Positions 1 to 7,515 of a stretch of DNA of 64,000 nucleotides are shown here, piece by piece; the first letter of the stretch is position 1, and the number at the start of each line of letters is the position of its first letter. The position numbers and the translations under genes are program-made. The stretch covers positions 186,001-250,000 of the forward strand of contig NC_015943.1 in NCBI RefSeq assembly GCF_000223905.1, given 5' to 3'. Under the pieces are notes generated by a model. It was not told the DNA's origin. It saw only the letters and a list, made by a program, of their open reading frames with translations, and ran no database searches. This DNA is from Haloarcula hispanica ATCC 33960 (GTDB taxonomy: Archaea; Halobacteriota; Halobacteria; Halobacteriales; Haloarculaceae).

Positions 1-2
1 CG

Positions 3-350
3 GTCGACGATGAAGTAACCGTTACTCGGATCAACCGTGCGAAAGGGAACGAAGCGGCAATGGTCTATATTTCTGGGTTAGAGCATGTCGACAATGTCTC
101 TAGTGGGCAATCACTGGTCCGGCGACGCAATCAGGCCTTTGTCGCGATGACTCGGACTCGTGGGTGGTGTCACGTTACTGGGACTGGTTCGTGCGACGCG
201 TTCGATGAGATGCGATCAGTGCTTGATGGGGTCACGGCAGATGAGCCTGAAATGGTTTTCCCCGCTCCTGATCCACAGTCACTTGAAAACGAAATGGAAG
301 CAGAGCCCGAACCAACGACACTCACTGATTTCATCCCGGAAGAGGAGTAG
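3..350 (+). CDS. Superfamily I (UvrD/Rep-type) helicase, C-terminal end, partial
   Basis: The frame is open from the left edge and ends at a TAG at 348-350. It begins with VTRINRAKGNE, which matches the motif V region of UvrD/PcrA-type helicases (T-x-H-x-AKGxE). About 30 residues later comes NQAFVAMTRTRGWCHV, the family's motif VI (VAxTRAR). Only the last ~115 residues are visible; the ATPase Walker motifs lie off-window. The tail is acidic and unstructured, ending in a glutamate run, as is common in haloarchaea. A complete protein would unwind DNA, or DNA-RNA hybrids, using ATP. What it works with cannot be told here, although the next gene is a large membrane protein of unknown role on the other strand. 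Confidence 0.75.
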   Translation, partial: VDDEVTVTRINRAKGNEAAMVYISGLEHVDNVSSGQSLVRRRNQAFVAMTRTRGWCHVTGTGSCDAFDEMRSVLDGVTADEPEMVFPAPDPQSLENEMEAEPEPTTLTDFIPEEE

Positions 351-650
351 TCCGTCTTGGTCATTTTGGGTTGAGCTCAATTGATGGGAAACTGAGACTG
401 TAGAGGCGGTGCCAAGGAGTGGCGAGGTAGAGTGCCATCACCTGTATGGGTTCTTTGCAATATCCCAGCGTCGCTCAGACATATCTGCTCGCGGGTTCGG
501 ATAGCTGCGATACGTTTCGAGATTATCTGGTAGCGCTCCAAGAGTGTCTGGCGCCCTGTGTTGGACGCTGATTGCGTGACCAACCTCAAGTGGGTCCGGA
601 CTTTGCCAGTTGTGGCGGCGTGGATATTCCTCGAACAGTGTCTCTACGAG
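351..650. other. Intergenic, nothing convincing
   Basis: Convergent spacer between the helicase end and the stop of the leftward membrane protein gene. Short open frames here have basic, repetitive composition unlike the acidic proteins around them. I see no convincing gene or RNA. Confidence 0.4.
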
Positions 651-2474
651 TTAGATGATATCATCTAAAGCATCCACAAGACCCGTCATCTGTGTGTCTT
701 TGACGTGGACTTCGTGTCGAACACCGTATTCAGACTGGCCACCATACTCGCCCTGATAAACCTGCTTCAGGACTTCTCGATACGACGCTTTTGAAGCCCT
801 ACCAGTTAGGTTATCTTCAAGACAATACAGCATAAACTCGCTGTACTCCCACTGAAGTGACCCTTGCTCGTATTCTCGGAGGTCTAACAGACACATGAAC
901 ACAATCTTCGTAATGTAGGCTTTGAACTGTAGCGGAATCTCGGACGTTGACAGAATTTTCTCATGGCACGAGAACAGGATAATCACTGTCATCTCCGGAA
1001 TATTCCTCTGACCCCTACCTGTACTCATTCGCCCTAATCGAACGTGGTCACCGTACTCCTCTTGCTTGTCTTCGTCATCGGATTCATCGGAATCGTCCTC
1101 TCCACCAGCGGCATCATCAACATGCGATTCGCTATTGGAAGGTGTTCCATCCACATCTTCCGGAACAACATCTAGGTGGTAGGGAGGTCCACTGACGCCA
1201 CTGTCAACGTCCGGTTTGAGGTATTCATCCATCATCTTAATCCAGTCCCGCATGTTACTGATCATCTCATACAAGAGCCGGGAGTAGTCATTCGGCCACT
1301 CTGCATCTGGGTCACTATATTCGTTTATTTCGTAATTCCGACATATTTCACGAGTGAACGACTCATAATATGAGAGCCACACATGCCAGTCGATCTTCTG
1401 ATGAAATGCTTCCGTCACCAACACGTCAAAATATTGAACGCCGAGAAAAACTGGATCACTGAAAATATACTCGTCCGAAATATCTGTGTTCGTTAGGCGC
1501 TGATCGTTATACCTATCAATCTCCTCTCTCCGCTGATCTCGAATAATTTCTTTAGTTTTATCGCCGACTGGCTTGTAAACGTCTAATTCGACTGCCCTAT
1601 TGAAATCAGAGAATAATGCATATAATAGACGATTTTGCTCCTCCAAATCGTACCGATACAACCCGTCTTGATTGGTGTTCTGTTCAAGATCGCGGTACAG
1701 CAAACTGTTCTCGACTTTCAGCAATTCCCTTAAATAACGATGTACAACTTTTTTCCTCGGACGCCCGTTCAGCGAGTCGTCACGCAATATTCTTAATCCT
1801 AGTTCGGTGGCAACACTTGGGTATTGCTTGGAAAAATCTGAATCAAGCAAGAGAGCATTCGTGTACTCCGATGACCTCTCTGCTGTCTCTTTCAATCTAT
1901 ATCCGATCCGTCCAAGGTAATAATTAACTAAACGCTTCTTCTCACGAGCTAGTTTCCTCCATCCTTCAACCGGTTCGTAGTCTTCTCTATGTGCCCGTTT
2001 GAACGACGCTGCCAGATTCTCTGGGTTTTCTGGAGCAGGAGGATGATTTACTAATGGCCGATATTTGTCTTCTATGAGGTTTGTAAGTGTAGAGTAGTTT
2101 TCTTGGCTTTGCAAATTACGGAGTATCTCTAACAGATTCTCTTCGTTCTGAATACGGACATTGGACTTGAGGAAAACAACCGAAAAAAGAGCGACAATTC
2201 CGACGACTGCACCCAACTGAGTGTATTCAACGAGTAGCGGAGTAATTGTGATACTCCCCATCAAATATGACACCTCAATAGACTTTTGTTCAATACTCTG
2301 GAGATACACTGAGACTGCATAGGAGAGGAGAATCAGGAGAATCAAACTCGCAATAAACAGCAGACGCCCTTTGGTCCATAGATTATAGCGAACTCTCAGC
2401 TGTTTGTACCGTGGAAGTACAGGATAAACAGCGGCAACAGCGGCGAGGAGCGTGAAAACTAATATTTCAGCCAT
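651..2474 (-). CDS. Large membrane-anchored protein of unknown function
   Basis: The 607-residue product starts at an ATG at 2474. Three hydrophobic segments near the N-terminus (about residues 3-20, 38-58 and 86-105) are followed by a long soluble part of about 500 residues rich in charged, helical sequence. Around residues 440-480 is a very acidic linker (DDSDESDDEDKQEE) of the kind seen between domains in halophiles. No catalytic motif stands out and I do not recognise the family. Base composition is visibly more AT-rich than the genes to its right, suggesting separate acquisition. It converges with the helicase gene. An anchored helical protein beside a helicase could belong to a defence or conjugation locus, but that is only a guess. 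Confidence 0.75.
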   Translation of the reverse strand: MAEILVFTLLAAVAAVYPVLPRYKQLRVRYNLWTKGRLLFIASLILLILLSYAVSVYLQSIEQKSIEVSYLMGSITITPLLVEYTQLGAVVGIVALFSVVFLKSNVRIQNEENLLEILRNLQSQENYSTLTNLIEDKYRPLVNHPPAPENPENLAASFKRAHREDYEPVEGWRKLAREKKRLVNYYLGRIGYRLKETAERSSEYTNALLLDSDFSKQYPSVATELGLRILRDDSLNGRPRKKVVHRYLRELLKVENSLLYRDLEQNTNQDGLYRYDLEEQNRLLYALFSDFNRAVELDVYKPVGDKTKEIIRDQRREEIDRYNDQRLTNTDISDEYIFSDPVFLGVQYFDVLVTEAFHQKIDWHVWLSYYESFTREICRNYEINEYSDPDAEWPNDYSRLLYEMISNMRDWIKMMDEYLKPDVDSGVSGPPYHLDVVPEDVDGTPSNSESHVDDAAGGEDDSDESDDEDKQEEYGDHVRLGRMSTGRGQRNIPEMTVIILFSCHEKILSTSEIPLQFKAYITKIVFMCLLDLREYEQGSLQWEYSEFMLYCLEDNLTGRASKASYREVLKQVYQGEYGGQSEYGVRHEVHVKDTQMTGLVDALDDII

Positions 2475-2790
2475 TATTCGTATGAGGACTATCTGGTGTT
2501 TAAACGTAACCCACGCCTCCCGACTGGATCCACGAACTCGCCGACCACGCTGTCTGAGGACTGCTAGAAACCGCTTATCTCAGCAACACGCTCCTACCCC
2601 GGAAGTCCAAGGGGGGTTTAGATACCAGTCGCTCGTCAGCTATGAATACACACTCGCGCCGTCGTGGGACCTGCCTCTAACAGGCCCGGCGCGGGGTCGC
2701 GGTCAGTCAGCGGCTAAGTCCAGAAACCACCGCAACCCATGCAAAGTACGCACGCAACTCAGCAAAAAGGTAGAGGTATAGCTACCCAGC
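2475..2790. other. Intergenic, no supported gene
   Basis: Between the membrane protein start and the end of a small leftward gene. An open frame runs rightward across most of it, but its product is rich in arginine, proline and serine with no acidic character and no start signal, so I treat it as non-coding. Base composition shifts from AT-rich to GC-rich within this stretch, which looks like a junction. Confidence 0.4.
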
Positions 2791-3054
2791 TTAGGCCGTC
2801 GCCACGACGTGCTGGTGCTCGTTCTGGGCGGGCGTCGGTTGGAGCGTCAGCCCGGCCAGCGCGAGCTCCCGGAGAACTTCCGGCGGGACGCCCTCGGCCT
2901 CACGAAGTACGGCGTCGAGCGTCCAAGCATCGTACTCGGAGCGCACCGGTGGCGTCGTCCCGACCACGGCGGTCGGGGCCGTCTCTCGTAGCGCTCGGGC
3001 GGCCCGCCGAACGCGCTGGCGGTTCTCGACCGTACAGCGAACGCTCTTGCTCAT
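2791..3054 (-). CDS. Small hypothetical plasmid protein
   Basis: An 87-residue protein starting at ATG 3054, which overlaps the upstream gene's stop by 4 bp (ATGA), so the two are translationally coupled. A longer frame exists but its extension is arginine-rich and antisense to the upstream gene. The first third (SVRCTVENRQRVRRAARALRE) is basic and probably helical; the rest contains a short Leu/Glu-rich helix. I do not recognise a family. Its position after a winged-helix regulator and another small protein is typical of plasmid or provirus accessory operons in haloarchaea. Confidence 0.6.
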   Translation of the reverse strand: MSKSVRCTVENRQRVRRAARALRETAPTAVVGTTPPVRSEYDAWTLDAVLREAEGVPPEVLRELALAGLTLQPTPAQNEHQHVVATA

Positions 3055-3380
3055 GCGTTCAGCCCCCGAGCGAGATCGTCGACGATGGAGCCGCCGACGT
3101 ACGGGCCGACGGCCCAGCCGCGTTCGTCCTGCGTGTACTCGCACCAGCCTGCGAGTGTTTCATACGGCGTCTCGGCAAGTGCGACTTTCTCGGCGTGGTC
3201 TTCGCTGACGACGACGGCCACAGCGAACTCATAGCTATCCCAGTAGTGTGCCGCGCCTTCGCCGTCGACGCCCAAGAAGAGCGGGCGGCCTTGCGTGAGC
3301 AGTTCGCGAGCGATACGTTCCTGTGGATGTGCGTCAGTCGTGCCGACAGATTTACTAGTCGGCGAGGCAGACTTACTCAT
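3051..3380 (-). CDS. Small hypothetical protein, first gene of a two-gene unit
   Basis: A 109-residue product from ATG 3380; an upstream in-frame extension is basic and rejected. The N-terminal ~20 residues are low complexity (Ser/Thr/Lys), followed by a compact mixed alpha/beta domain (around 30-109) with aromatic-rich stretches (AAHYWDSYEFAVAVVVSEDH). No catalytic motif is recognised. It overlaps the following gene by 4 bp. About 135 bp upstream sits a perfect 12-bp palindrome (3515-3526) matching the sites in front of the neighbouring regulator, so it may be under that regulator's control. Confidence 0.6.
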   Translation of the reverse strand: MSKSASPTSKSVGTTDAHPQERIARELLTQGRPLFLGVDGEGAAHYWDSYEFAVAVVVSEDHAEKVALAETPYETLAGWCEYTQDERGWAVGPYVGGSIVDDLARGLNA

Positions 3381-3514
3381 GGTTCTTCCAGGAACCGACG
3401 CGCCTGCCGTGTTGTGACCACGGTGGGCAACTCGTGTTCTCGAAGGCACGAAATCGCCCAGCAGCGCGTCTGTTCCTACTCAATAGTCACGGCTTCCGGC
3501 TACTTAGTGCTTGT

Positions 3515-3526
3515 CATAGTACTATG
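3515..3526. promoter_or_regulatory. Operator-like palindrome 1
   Basis: CATAGTACTATG is a perfect 12-bp palindrome between the winged-helix gene and the two-gene unit it may control. The surrounding bases (TTGTCATAGTACTATGCCA) match a second site at 3871-3889 at most positions, including the central AGTAC. Inferred to be a repressor binding site. Confidence 0.55.
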
Positions 3527-3539
3527 CCAAAAAGAAGCG

Positions 3540-3857
3540 CTAAGATTGGTCTCCGTAGTAGTATCTTCGTCCCTTTTCAGTCGCTTTGTAGAACCCATCA
3601 GTACTCTCAACTCTCTCTACGTATCCTTCCTTAAGCAGTTCCTTCAGATATCGATTAACAGTCCGTCTTTCGAACGTAGCACCTCTCTCCTTACAGTTGT
3701 GGAAAATAACGTTTGGCGGGAGGTGAAGCTCTGTTTCGACCAACAGACCCAGCACTTGTCTCACTCTTTCCTCCTTACCCATACTGCTATTTTCATCGGG
3801 TTTGCTGTTATTTCCGCCGGATTTGTCGGGCATACCTTGTTCTATGACTTGTGGCAT
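3540..3857 (-). CDS. Winged-helix transcriptional regulator (PhiH1-repressor type)
   Basis: A 105-residue protein from ATG 3857; the longer frame begins with TTG inside an operator-like sequence. The C-terminal ~75 residues show a winged helix: an N-terminal helix (EERVRQVLGLLVE), a recognition-helix region (ERRTVNRYLKELLKEGYVERV) and a wing ending in KGRRYYYGDQS. This pattern is known from haloarchaeal PhiH1-like repressors, which control plasmid and viral genes. The N-terminus is a short charged tail. Two operator-like sites lie just upstream (3871-3889 and 3904-3918) and one downstream, fitting autoregulation plus control of the small operon to its left. Confidence 0.75.
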   Translation of the reverse strand: MPQVIEQGMPDKSGGNNSKPDENSSMGKEERVRQVLGLLVETELHLPPNVIFHNCKERGATFERRTVNRYLKELLKEGYVERVESTDGFYKATEKGRRYYYGDQS

Positions 3858-3870
3858 TGTTCTACTGTAT

Positions 3871-3889
3871 TTGTCACAGTACGATGCCA
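3871..3889. promoter_or_regulatory. Operator-like site 2
   Basis: TTGTCACAGTACGATGCCA, 14 bp upstream of the chosen start of the winged-helix gene. It agrees with site 1 at 16 of 19 positions by eye. Likely the autoregulatory site of that gene. Confidence 0.5.
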
Positions 3890-3903
3890 ACCACTAAGTG
3901 CTT

Positions 3904-3918
3904 GTGATGGTACATCAC
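3904..3918. promoter_or_regulatory. Operator-like site 3
   Basis: GTGATG-GTA-CATCAC, a perfect 6-bp inverted repeat around 3 bp, about 47 bp upstream of the winged-helix gene. It shares the upstream word GTGCTTGT and the central GTAC with sites 1 and 2 and is spaced about 32 bp from site 2, about three helical turns. Confidence 0.5.
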
Positions 3919-4007
3919 CGAATATGCGCGACTCGCCGGGGAACAATAGGCTACCAAAATCGAGCCACCGGGGTTAGGGCCCCGCTGACCCGGTCGCGCA
4001 CGGCATC

Positions 4008-4286
4008 ATGACCGAAGCAATCAGACCACAAAACGATACCGCACAGGACCGCCAGGAGCGTAGACTATCGACAGCCAAGTGCCTCTTATCAAACGCCGAC
4101 ACTGACGCCGCCGTCATCGAGTACTGCCAGACCGTCCTCGATCCGCCGGGCTACGAGCGCAGCTACACCCAAGCACGCCTCGACGCCTGCGCAGCCCGAC
4201 TTGCACTGGCCCAGACAGACACCACAACCAGACGAACACGCGAAGCCAGACAGGTGCTCCTCGCCGTCAGCGGAGGCCCACAATGA
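4008..4286 (+). CDS. Small acidic hypothetical protein
   Basis: A 92-residue protein with helical character throughout (AVIEYCQTVLDPPGYE, YTQARLDACAARLALAQ). Three cysteines are too widely spaced for a classic zinc ribbon. It reads toward the larger coiled-coil gene at 4621 and its TGA overlaps an ATG (4283), suggesting coupled translation of a second tiny protein. Function unknown; the position suggests a plasmid maintenance or replication operon. Confidence 0.5.
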   Translation: MTEAIRPQNDTAQDRQERRLSTAKCLLSNADTDAAVIEYCQTVLDPPGYERSYTQARLDACAARLALAQTDTTTRRTREARQVLLAVSGGPQ

Positions 4287-4417
4287 GTACGCACCGATCA
4301 AACTGCCCGGCCTACCTCCACGGCCATCCGCATCTGGCCGCCCAGCCACTCGAAGCCCCCACAGTGTCGCCCACAACTGTACCACTGCCACCAGCGGGGG
4401 TGTCCCGCGACCGGTGA
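4283..4417 (+). CDS. Very small His/Pro-rich ORF coupled to the preceding gene
   Basis: A 44-codon frame whose ATG overlaps the preceding stop (ATGA). The product is rich in histidine and proline with a single cysteine, and resembles nothing I know. The coupling is the only argument that it is real; composition alone would not support it. Confidence 0.25.
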   Translation: MSTHRSNCPAYLHGHPHLAAQPLEAPTVSPTTVPLPPAGVSRDR

Positions 4418-4563
4418 ACCCAGTGTCACGCCGGTCCGGGCGACGGCAGCATACACGCACTGCTCGTCGTCGGCGCGGTGCCACGACACAAATCCACTAG
4501 ACGGAGCGGGGTTGCCACGAGCCAACCGCCGCGTCTAGAGAGCGCCAGCTCCGTCACCGGTAG

Positions 4564-4607
4564 CCCGTGCTGTGGTCAGCACTGCTCGGTTCGATTCCGA
4601 GCACGGG
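4564..4607 (+). promoter_or_regulatory. tRNA T-arm-like double hairpin in a leader
   Basis: Two adjacent perfect hairpins lie 13 bp before the start at 4621: GTGCTG-TGGT-CAGCAC and GCTCGG-TTCGATT-CCGAGC. The second loop, TTCGATT, is exactly a tRNA T-loop consensus. An alternative outer pairing CCCGTGC/GCACGGG would enclose both. There is no full cloverleaf, so this is not a functional tRNA. It could be an attachment-site relic or a leader structure. Confidence 0.4.
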
Positions 4608-4620
4608 TCCTGTGGTCACA

Positions 4621-5487
4621 ATGCCACGACAAACAAACCCCGACGACAACGAGACCGATCAAGCCCTCGCCGACAACCTCGACATGGATATCGGACAGGA
4701 TGAGACGGATACCGACGAACTCCAAGCGCTCGTCAACGACCTCGACGGCGACGTCTCACCCCTCGTTTCGAGTGTTCTTGAGACGCTGGTCGCGACTATC
4801 GATGACCTCCACGGACGCGTCACCGAACTAGAGGCCGACCTCGAACAGACCCACGAGGTTGCCACCACGGCAGTCGGTGACGCCGCCACGAACGACCAGC
4901 GCCTTGACGACCTCGAATCACAGCAGGAAACCACCCGCGATGTCGCCAAGAGTGCCATCGCCAAAGCCCAGCAACTCGAAGCCGACACCGACCGCCAAGA
5001 GGACGCCGAGCAGCTCCCCGAAGGAATCGAACCCAGCACCTCGCCGCTGGATTTCTTCGCGAACTGCCGCCAATCGAAGGTCAAGACGATGTTTGTCGAA
5101 CGGTCGAACCGCCAGAACACCTATCGCGCCATCAGCATCGCCAAGCGCTGGCCGGAATTTGCCACGAAGCGAACCGACGGCAGCGGCGTCTTCATGACGA
5201 AAGCTGACCTGCAGACAGCCCTGACCGCGGAACTCGGGAAGGAACCCCATCGCCAGACGATCAAGCGCGTCTGGGAGACACTGGTCGAGATTGGCGGCGA
5301 CGACGTCGTCGAGAAAACCCGACAGGTCGGCCGGGACCAGACCCAAACCGACATTCTCGCGATGGATATGGCAACAGCCGAAGGGTTGCTCGAAAAACGC
5401 TACATCGGCCTCGATCTCCTAGAGAATAGCGACCACAAAGCCGCCACAGGTGGCGTCACACCCGTTGTGGTGGAGTCCACGCCCTAA
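4621..5487 (+). CDS. Coiled-coil, probably DNA-binding plasmid protein
   Basis: A 288-residue protein from ATG 4621; an upstream in-frame ATG at 4567 would lie within the hairpin leader and adds a non-acidic extension. Residues ~1-50 are an acidic disordered tail, ~60-135 a long heptad-rich coiled coil (VATIDDLHGRVTELEADLEQ), and ~140-250 a compact basic domain beginning LDFFANCRQSKVKTMF. This contains helix-turn-helix-like segments (TKADLQTALTAELGKEPHRQ) and KRVWETLVEIGG. The pattern fits a dimeric DNA-binding protein. Proteins of this shape occur on haloarchaeal plasmids, possibly in replication or copy control, but I cannot name a family. Confidence 0.7.
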   Translation: MPRQTNPDDNETDQALADNLDMDIGQDETDTDELQALVNDLDGDVSPLVSSVLETLVATIDDLHGRVTELEADLEQTHEVATTAVGDAATNDQRLDDLESQQETTRDVAKSAIAKAQQLEADTDRQEDAEQLPEGIEPSTSPLDFFANCRQSKVKTMFVERSNRQNTYRAISIAKRWPEFATKRTDGSGVFMTKADLQTALTAELGKEPHRQTIKRVWETLVEIGGDDVVEKTRQVGRDQTQTDILAMDMATAEGLLEKRYIGLDLLENSDHKAATGGVTPVVVESTP

Positions 5488-5689
5488 CCCTGTGACACAC
5501 GCCGGATAGGACACGAACCGACACTGAACCAACGCTACTGGACGCGGTGGTACGTGCCCTGCCGCCGTCGACGCCGCTGTTTGCTAGCTGCAGCAACCGG
5601 GAGCGACCCCCTGTTGTCAGGAGTATAGTGAGGACTCGTAACACGAACGGAGCGACCACAGCGATTCCAGTGGTCACAACGGGTGTGAC
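5455..5689. repeat. Long-spaced 15-bp inverted repeat
   Basis: GTCACACCCGTTGTG at 5455-5469 (inside the end of the coiled-coil gene) is exactly inverted as CACAACGGGTGTGAC at 5675-5689. The 205-bp interval lies mostly in the gene-free stretch 5488-5811, which otherwise holds only an unaccompanied copy of the TTTTGTG leader motif near 5785. Confidence 0.5.
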
Positions 5690-5811
5690 AGAACCATCTT
5701 GGTACTGGTCTGGGTCGCCTGCCTGTTCGGATATGGCTGATAGGCTTTCTCTGGACCGCCTCTCACCCGACGGAGGCTCACAAAATACGGGCGAGTTTCC
5801 TTGCTGTCAGA

Positions 5812-6057
5812 CTATGATTGCTCTAGTGGCTCGACCCACTCGGGAGCGCAATCGTGGGTCCCGCCGTAGATCGAGCGCTCGGGATACTGGTCGTCGTCAG
5901 CCTCGACAGCGACGATCACGTTGCCGCCGGAACACGAAATTTCTGTAACGGTTCCGACAACTGCATCGAGTGGGCCGTCTCCCTCGGTCCAGTCGGCTCG
6001 AACGTGGTCGCCGTGGTCGAAGTCATACTCCTCGAAGGAAGGTGCTGTCGTACTCAT
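5812..6057 (-). CDS. Small acidic beta-rich protein
   Basis: An 81-residue protein from ATG 6057; the frame continues upstream but that part is basic and antisense. The sequence looks like an SH3/KOW-like or PH-type small beta barrel (DFDHGDHVRADW, DAVVGTVTEIS, NVIVAVEADDD, ending EWVEPLEQS). The GDHVRxxW...GTV pattern is common in small haloarchaeal beta proteins of unknown role. Its 5' leader (6058-6092) has the shared TTTTGTG box followed by a GC-rich hairpin also found before three other genes in this window. Confidence 0.65.
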   Translation of the reverse strand: MSTTAPSFEEYDFDHGDHVRADWTEGDGPLDAVVGTVTEISCSGGNVIVAVEADDDQYPERSIYGGTHDCAPEWVEPLEQS

Positions 6058-6142
6058 GCTCTCCTCCGGCTCCGAGGGAGACACAAAATGGCTCGTACGC
6101 CAGCCAGAGCGCTGATGCTGCTTGCCGAGAGAAGAAGAACTG

Positions 6143-6403
6143 ATGACCGAATTGCGGGTCCGGAAACCAGATGGCTGGACGACCGTCTCGTTTCCCGACG
6201 CAGTTGCGACGATCTTGGTTGCTGGTGGGAAGGTTGACGGCCAGCTGTGTCTGACCCTCACCGCCGAACGGGAGGATGGTCCCCGTCTCGTCGAACCCGG
6301 CATTCTCGACGTCGACGAAAATGATGAGCACTTGCTGGAGAATACAGTGCCCCGGATCGAAGACGGGACGAGTGTCGTTTTGGATCGGCTACTGCCGAGT
6401 TAG
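6143..6403 (+). CDS. Small hypothetical protein
   Basis: An 86-residue product from ATG 6143 (a few codons upstream are in frame but less likely). It is acidic with alternating hydrophobic strands (GWTTVSFPDAVATILVAGGKVDG, CLTLTAEREDG) and an Asp-rich middle (DVDENDEH), matching halophilic composition. It is convergent with nothing and divergent from the 5812-6057 gene. No family recognised. Confidence 0.5.
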   Translation: MTELRVRKPDGWTTVSFPDAVATILVAGGKVDGQLCLTLTAEREDGPRLVEPGILDVDENDEHLLENTVPRIEDGTSVVLDRLLPS

Positions 6404-6667
6404 CCGTCGTTGTGAATCCGGACACCTCGGTAATAGGTCCCCGGGCGTTATCGAAAATACCGTACCCGCAATCCATGCAGAATATGACCGACGATTGCCG
6501 CTGCTATTAGCAGTACTGCATCTGATTTGGAACCGGTCGTCTGGGGTAATGCCATCACAGCCGCCGAGAGCAGGCAGAGCAGGTATCCAGTCATCCACAT
6601 TAATGTATTTCTTGAAACCATCTGGTTCAATATGTAGAGTGGTGGGGAATTTAATTACGGTATCCTG

Positions 6668-7138
6668 TTACCCGAGAAGGATGCCTTCACCCTTATCTAT
6701 TATATCATCTATTTCATCGGCTCCTTCATCAAGTAGATCGTCTATTTCATCAGCAGCTTCTTGTCCTACCTCAACAGTCACGTCAGCGGCATCGTCAGCG
6801 AAACCCTGCAGATCTTCTCCAAAGTCTTCGGCGGTCTGTTCTCTCTCATCTTTAGAAATGTCCGTACATTCTATCATGACCACCAGTGGATGATTCGGAG
6901 TTGTCTCATTCCAATAGAACTCAAGGTTTTGGGCACCACAGGGAGTGTTCTCCCGAATTGCATCGTTAATCGCACAGCCTAAAACAGTTCCAGCACATAT
7001 GAAACCTCCAACGGCAAGGATTGGTGTGTTTCCGGCAACATAGCCACCGATTACTTCATCAGAGCTATTTTGCGTGAAGCCTCTCTTCCCTGTACATGGA
7101 TGATTCGGAATATGGACATCTTTTAGTCTTTGTCGGAG
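6668..7138 (-). pseudogene. 5'-truncated gene for a membrane-tethered acidic protein
   Basis: An open frame runs leftward from 7138 to a stop at 6668 and has good protein character throughout: a membrane segment (TPILAVGGFICAGTVLGCAI), a short extracellular-looking part with cysteines, then a very acidic amphipathic tail (DDLLDEGADEIDDIIDKGEG). No ATG, GTG or TTG occurs in the first ~85 codons; the first is a GTG at 6883, after the membrane segment. A 14-bp direct repeat (TGGATGATTCGGA plus flanking base) occurs at ~6890 and ~7097, and the second copy forms the start of the rightward gene at 7096. This looks like a 5' end lost by recombination between repeats. The last 71 codons could still be translated from the GTG. 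Confidence 0.5.
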
Positions 7139-7416
7139 TCATTCAGTTGTTACTCGTCATCGCCGTTGGGTATGCTCCTCAACTGCTTTCAGATTCGTAT
7201 ACTGCTCGTATCCAACCAATGTTTGATACGAATTCACTGTGGATGGCAATCAGTTGGGGTGGAATTCTCCTTATCCATATGGGTCGAAGCGCACAGGCTG
7301 GGCTCGTTATATTTGACGAGGACAGGCCAGGAAGAAGCAGATTCTACCTTGTTTCTGCGGGAGCAGTCGCAATCGGGTTCCTAACCTTGCTCCTGATGTT
7401 TTTCTTACCCGAGTAA
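7096..7416 (+). CDS. Small three-helix membrane protein
   Basis: A 106-residue protein from ATG 7096. Hydrophobic segments at about 9-28, 48-68 and 82-104; the last ends in FLPE. No motif suggests transport or catalysis. The start codon lies in the 14-bp repeat shared with the neighbouring truncated gene, so its own 5' region may be a recombination product. Unknown function. Confidence 0.6.
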   Translation: MDDSEYGHLLVFVGVIQLLLVIAVGYAPQLLSDSYTARIQPMFDTNSLWMAISWGGILLIHMGRSAQAGLVIFDEDRPGRSRFYLVSAGAVAIGFLTLLLMFFLPE

Positions 7417-7515
7417 AGCTGTACTCTGTACCGACTGCTCAGCGAGAACTACAATGTGAGCTACGAATGGTTCTATGGTACCCTGAACAACCGTTACGCT
7501 CTGCTGACTCGACAG

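Noticed and set aside
2452..2781. A rightward open frame across the intergenic region
   Set aside because: Composition is Arg/Ser/Pro-rich, unlike halophilic proteins, and overlaps the N-terminus of the opposite membrane protein gene.
4580..4607. A tRNA gene
   Set aside because: The T-loop hairpin is real but no D-arm, anticodon arm or acceptor stem of tRNA length can be built.
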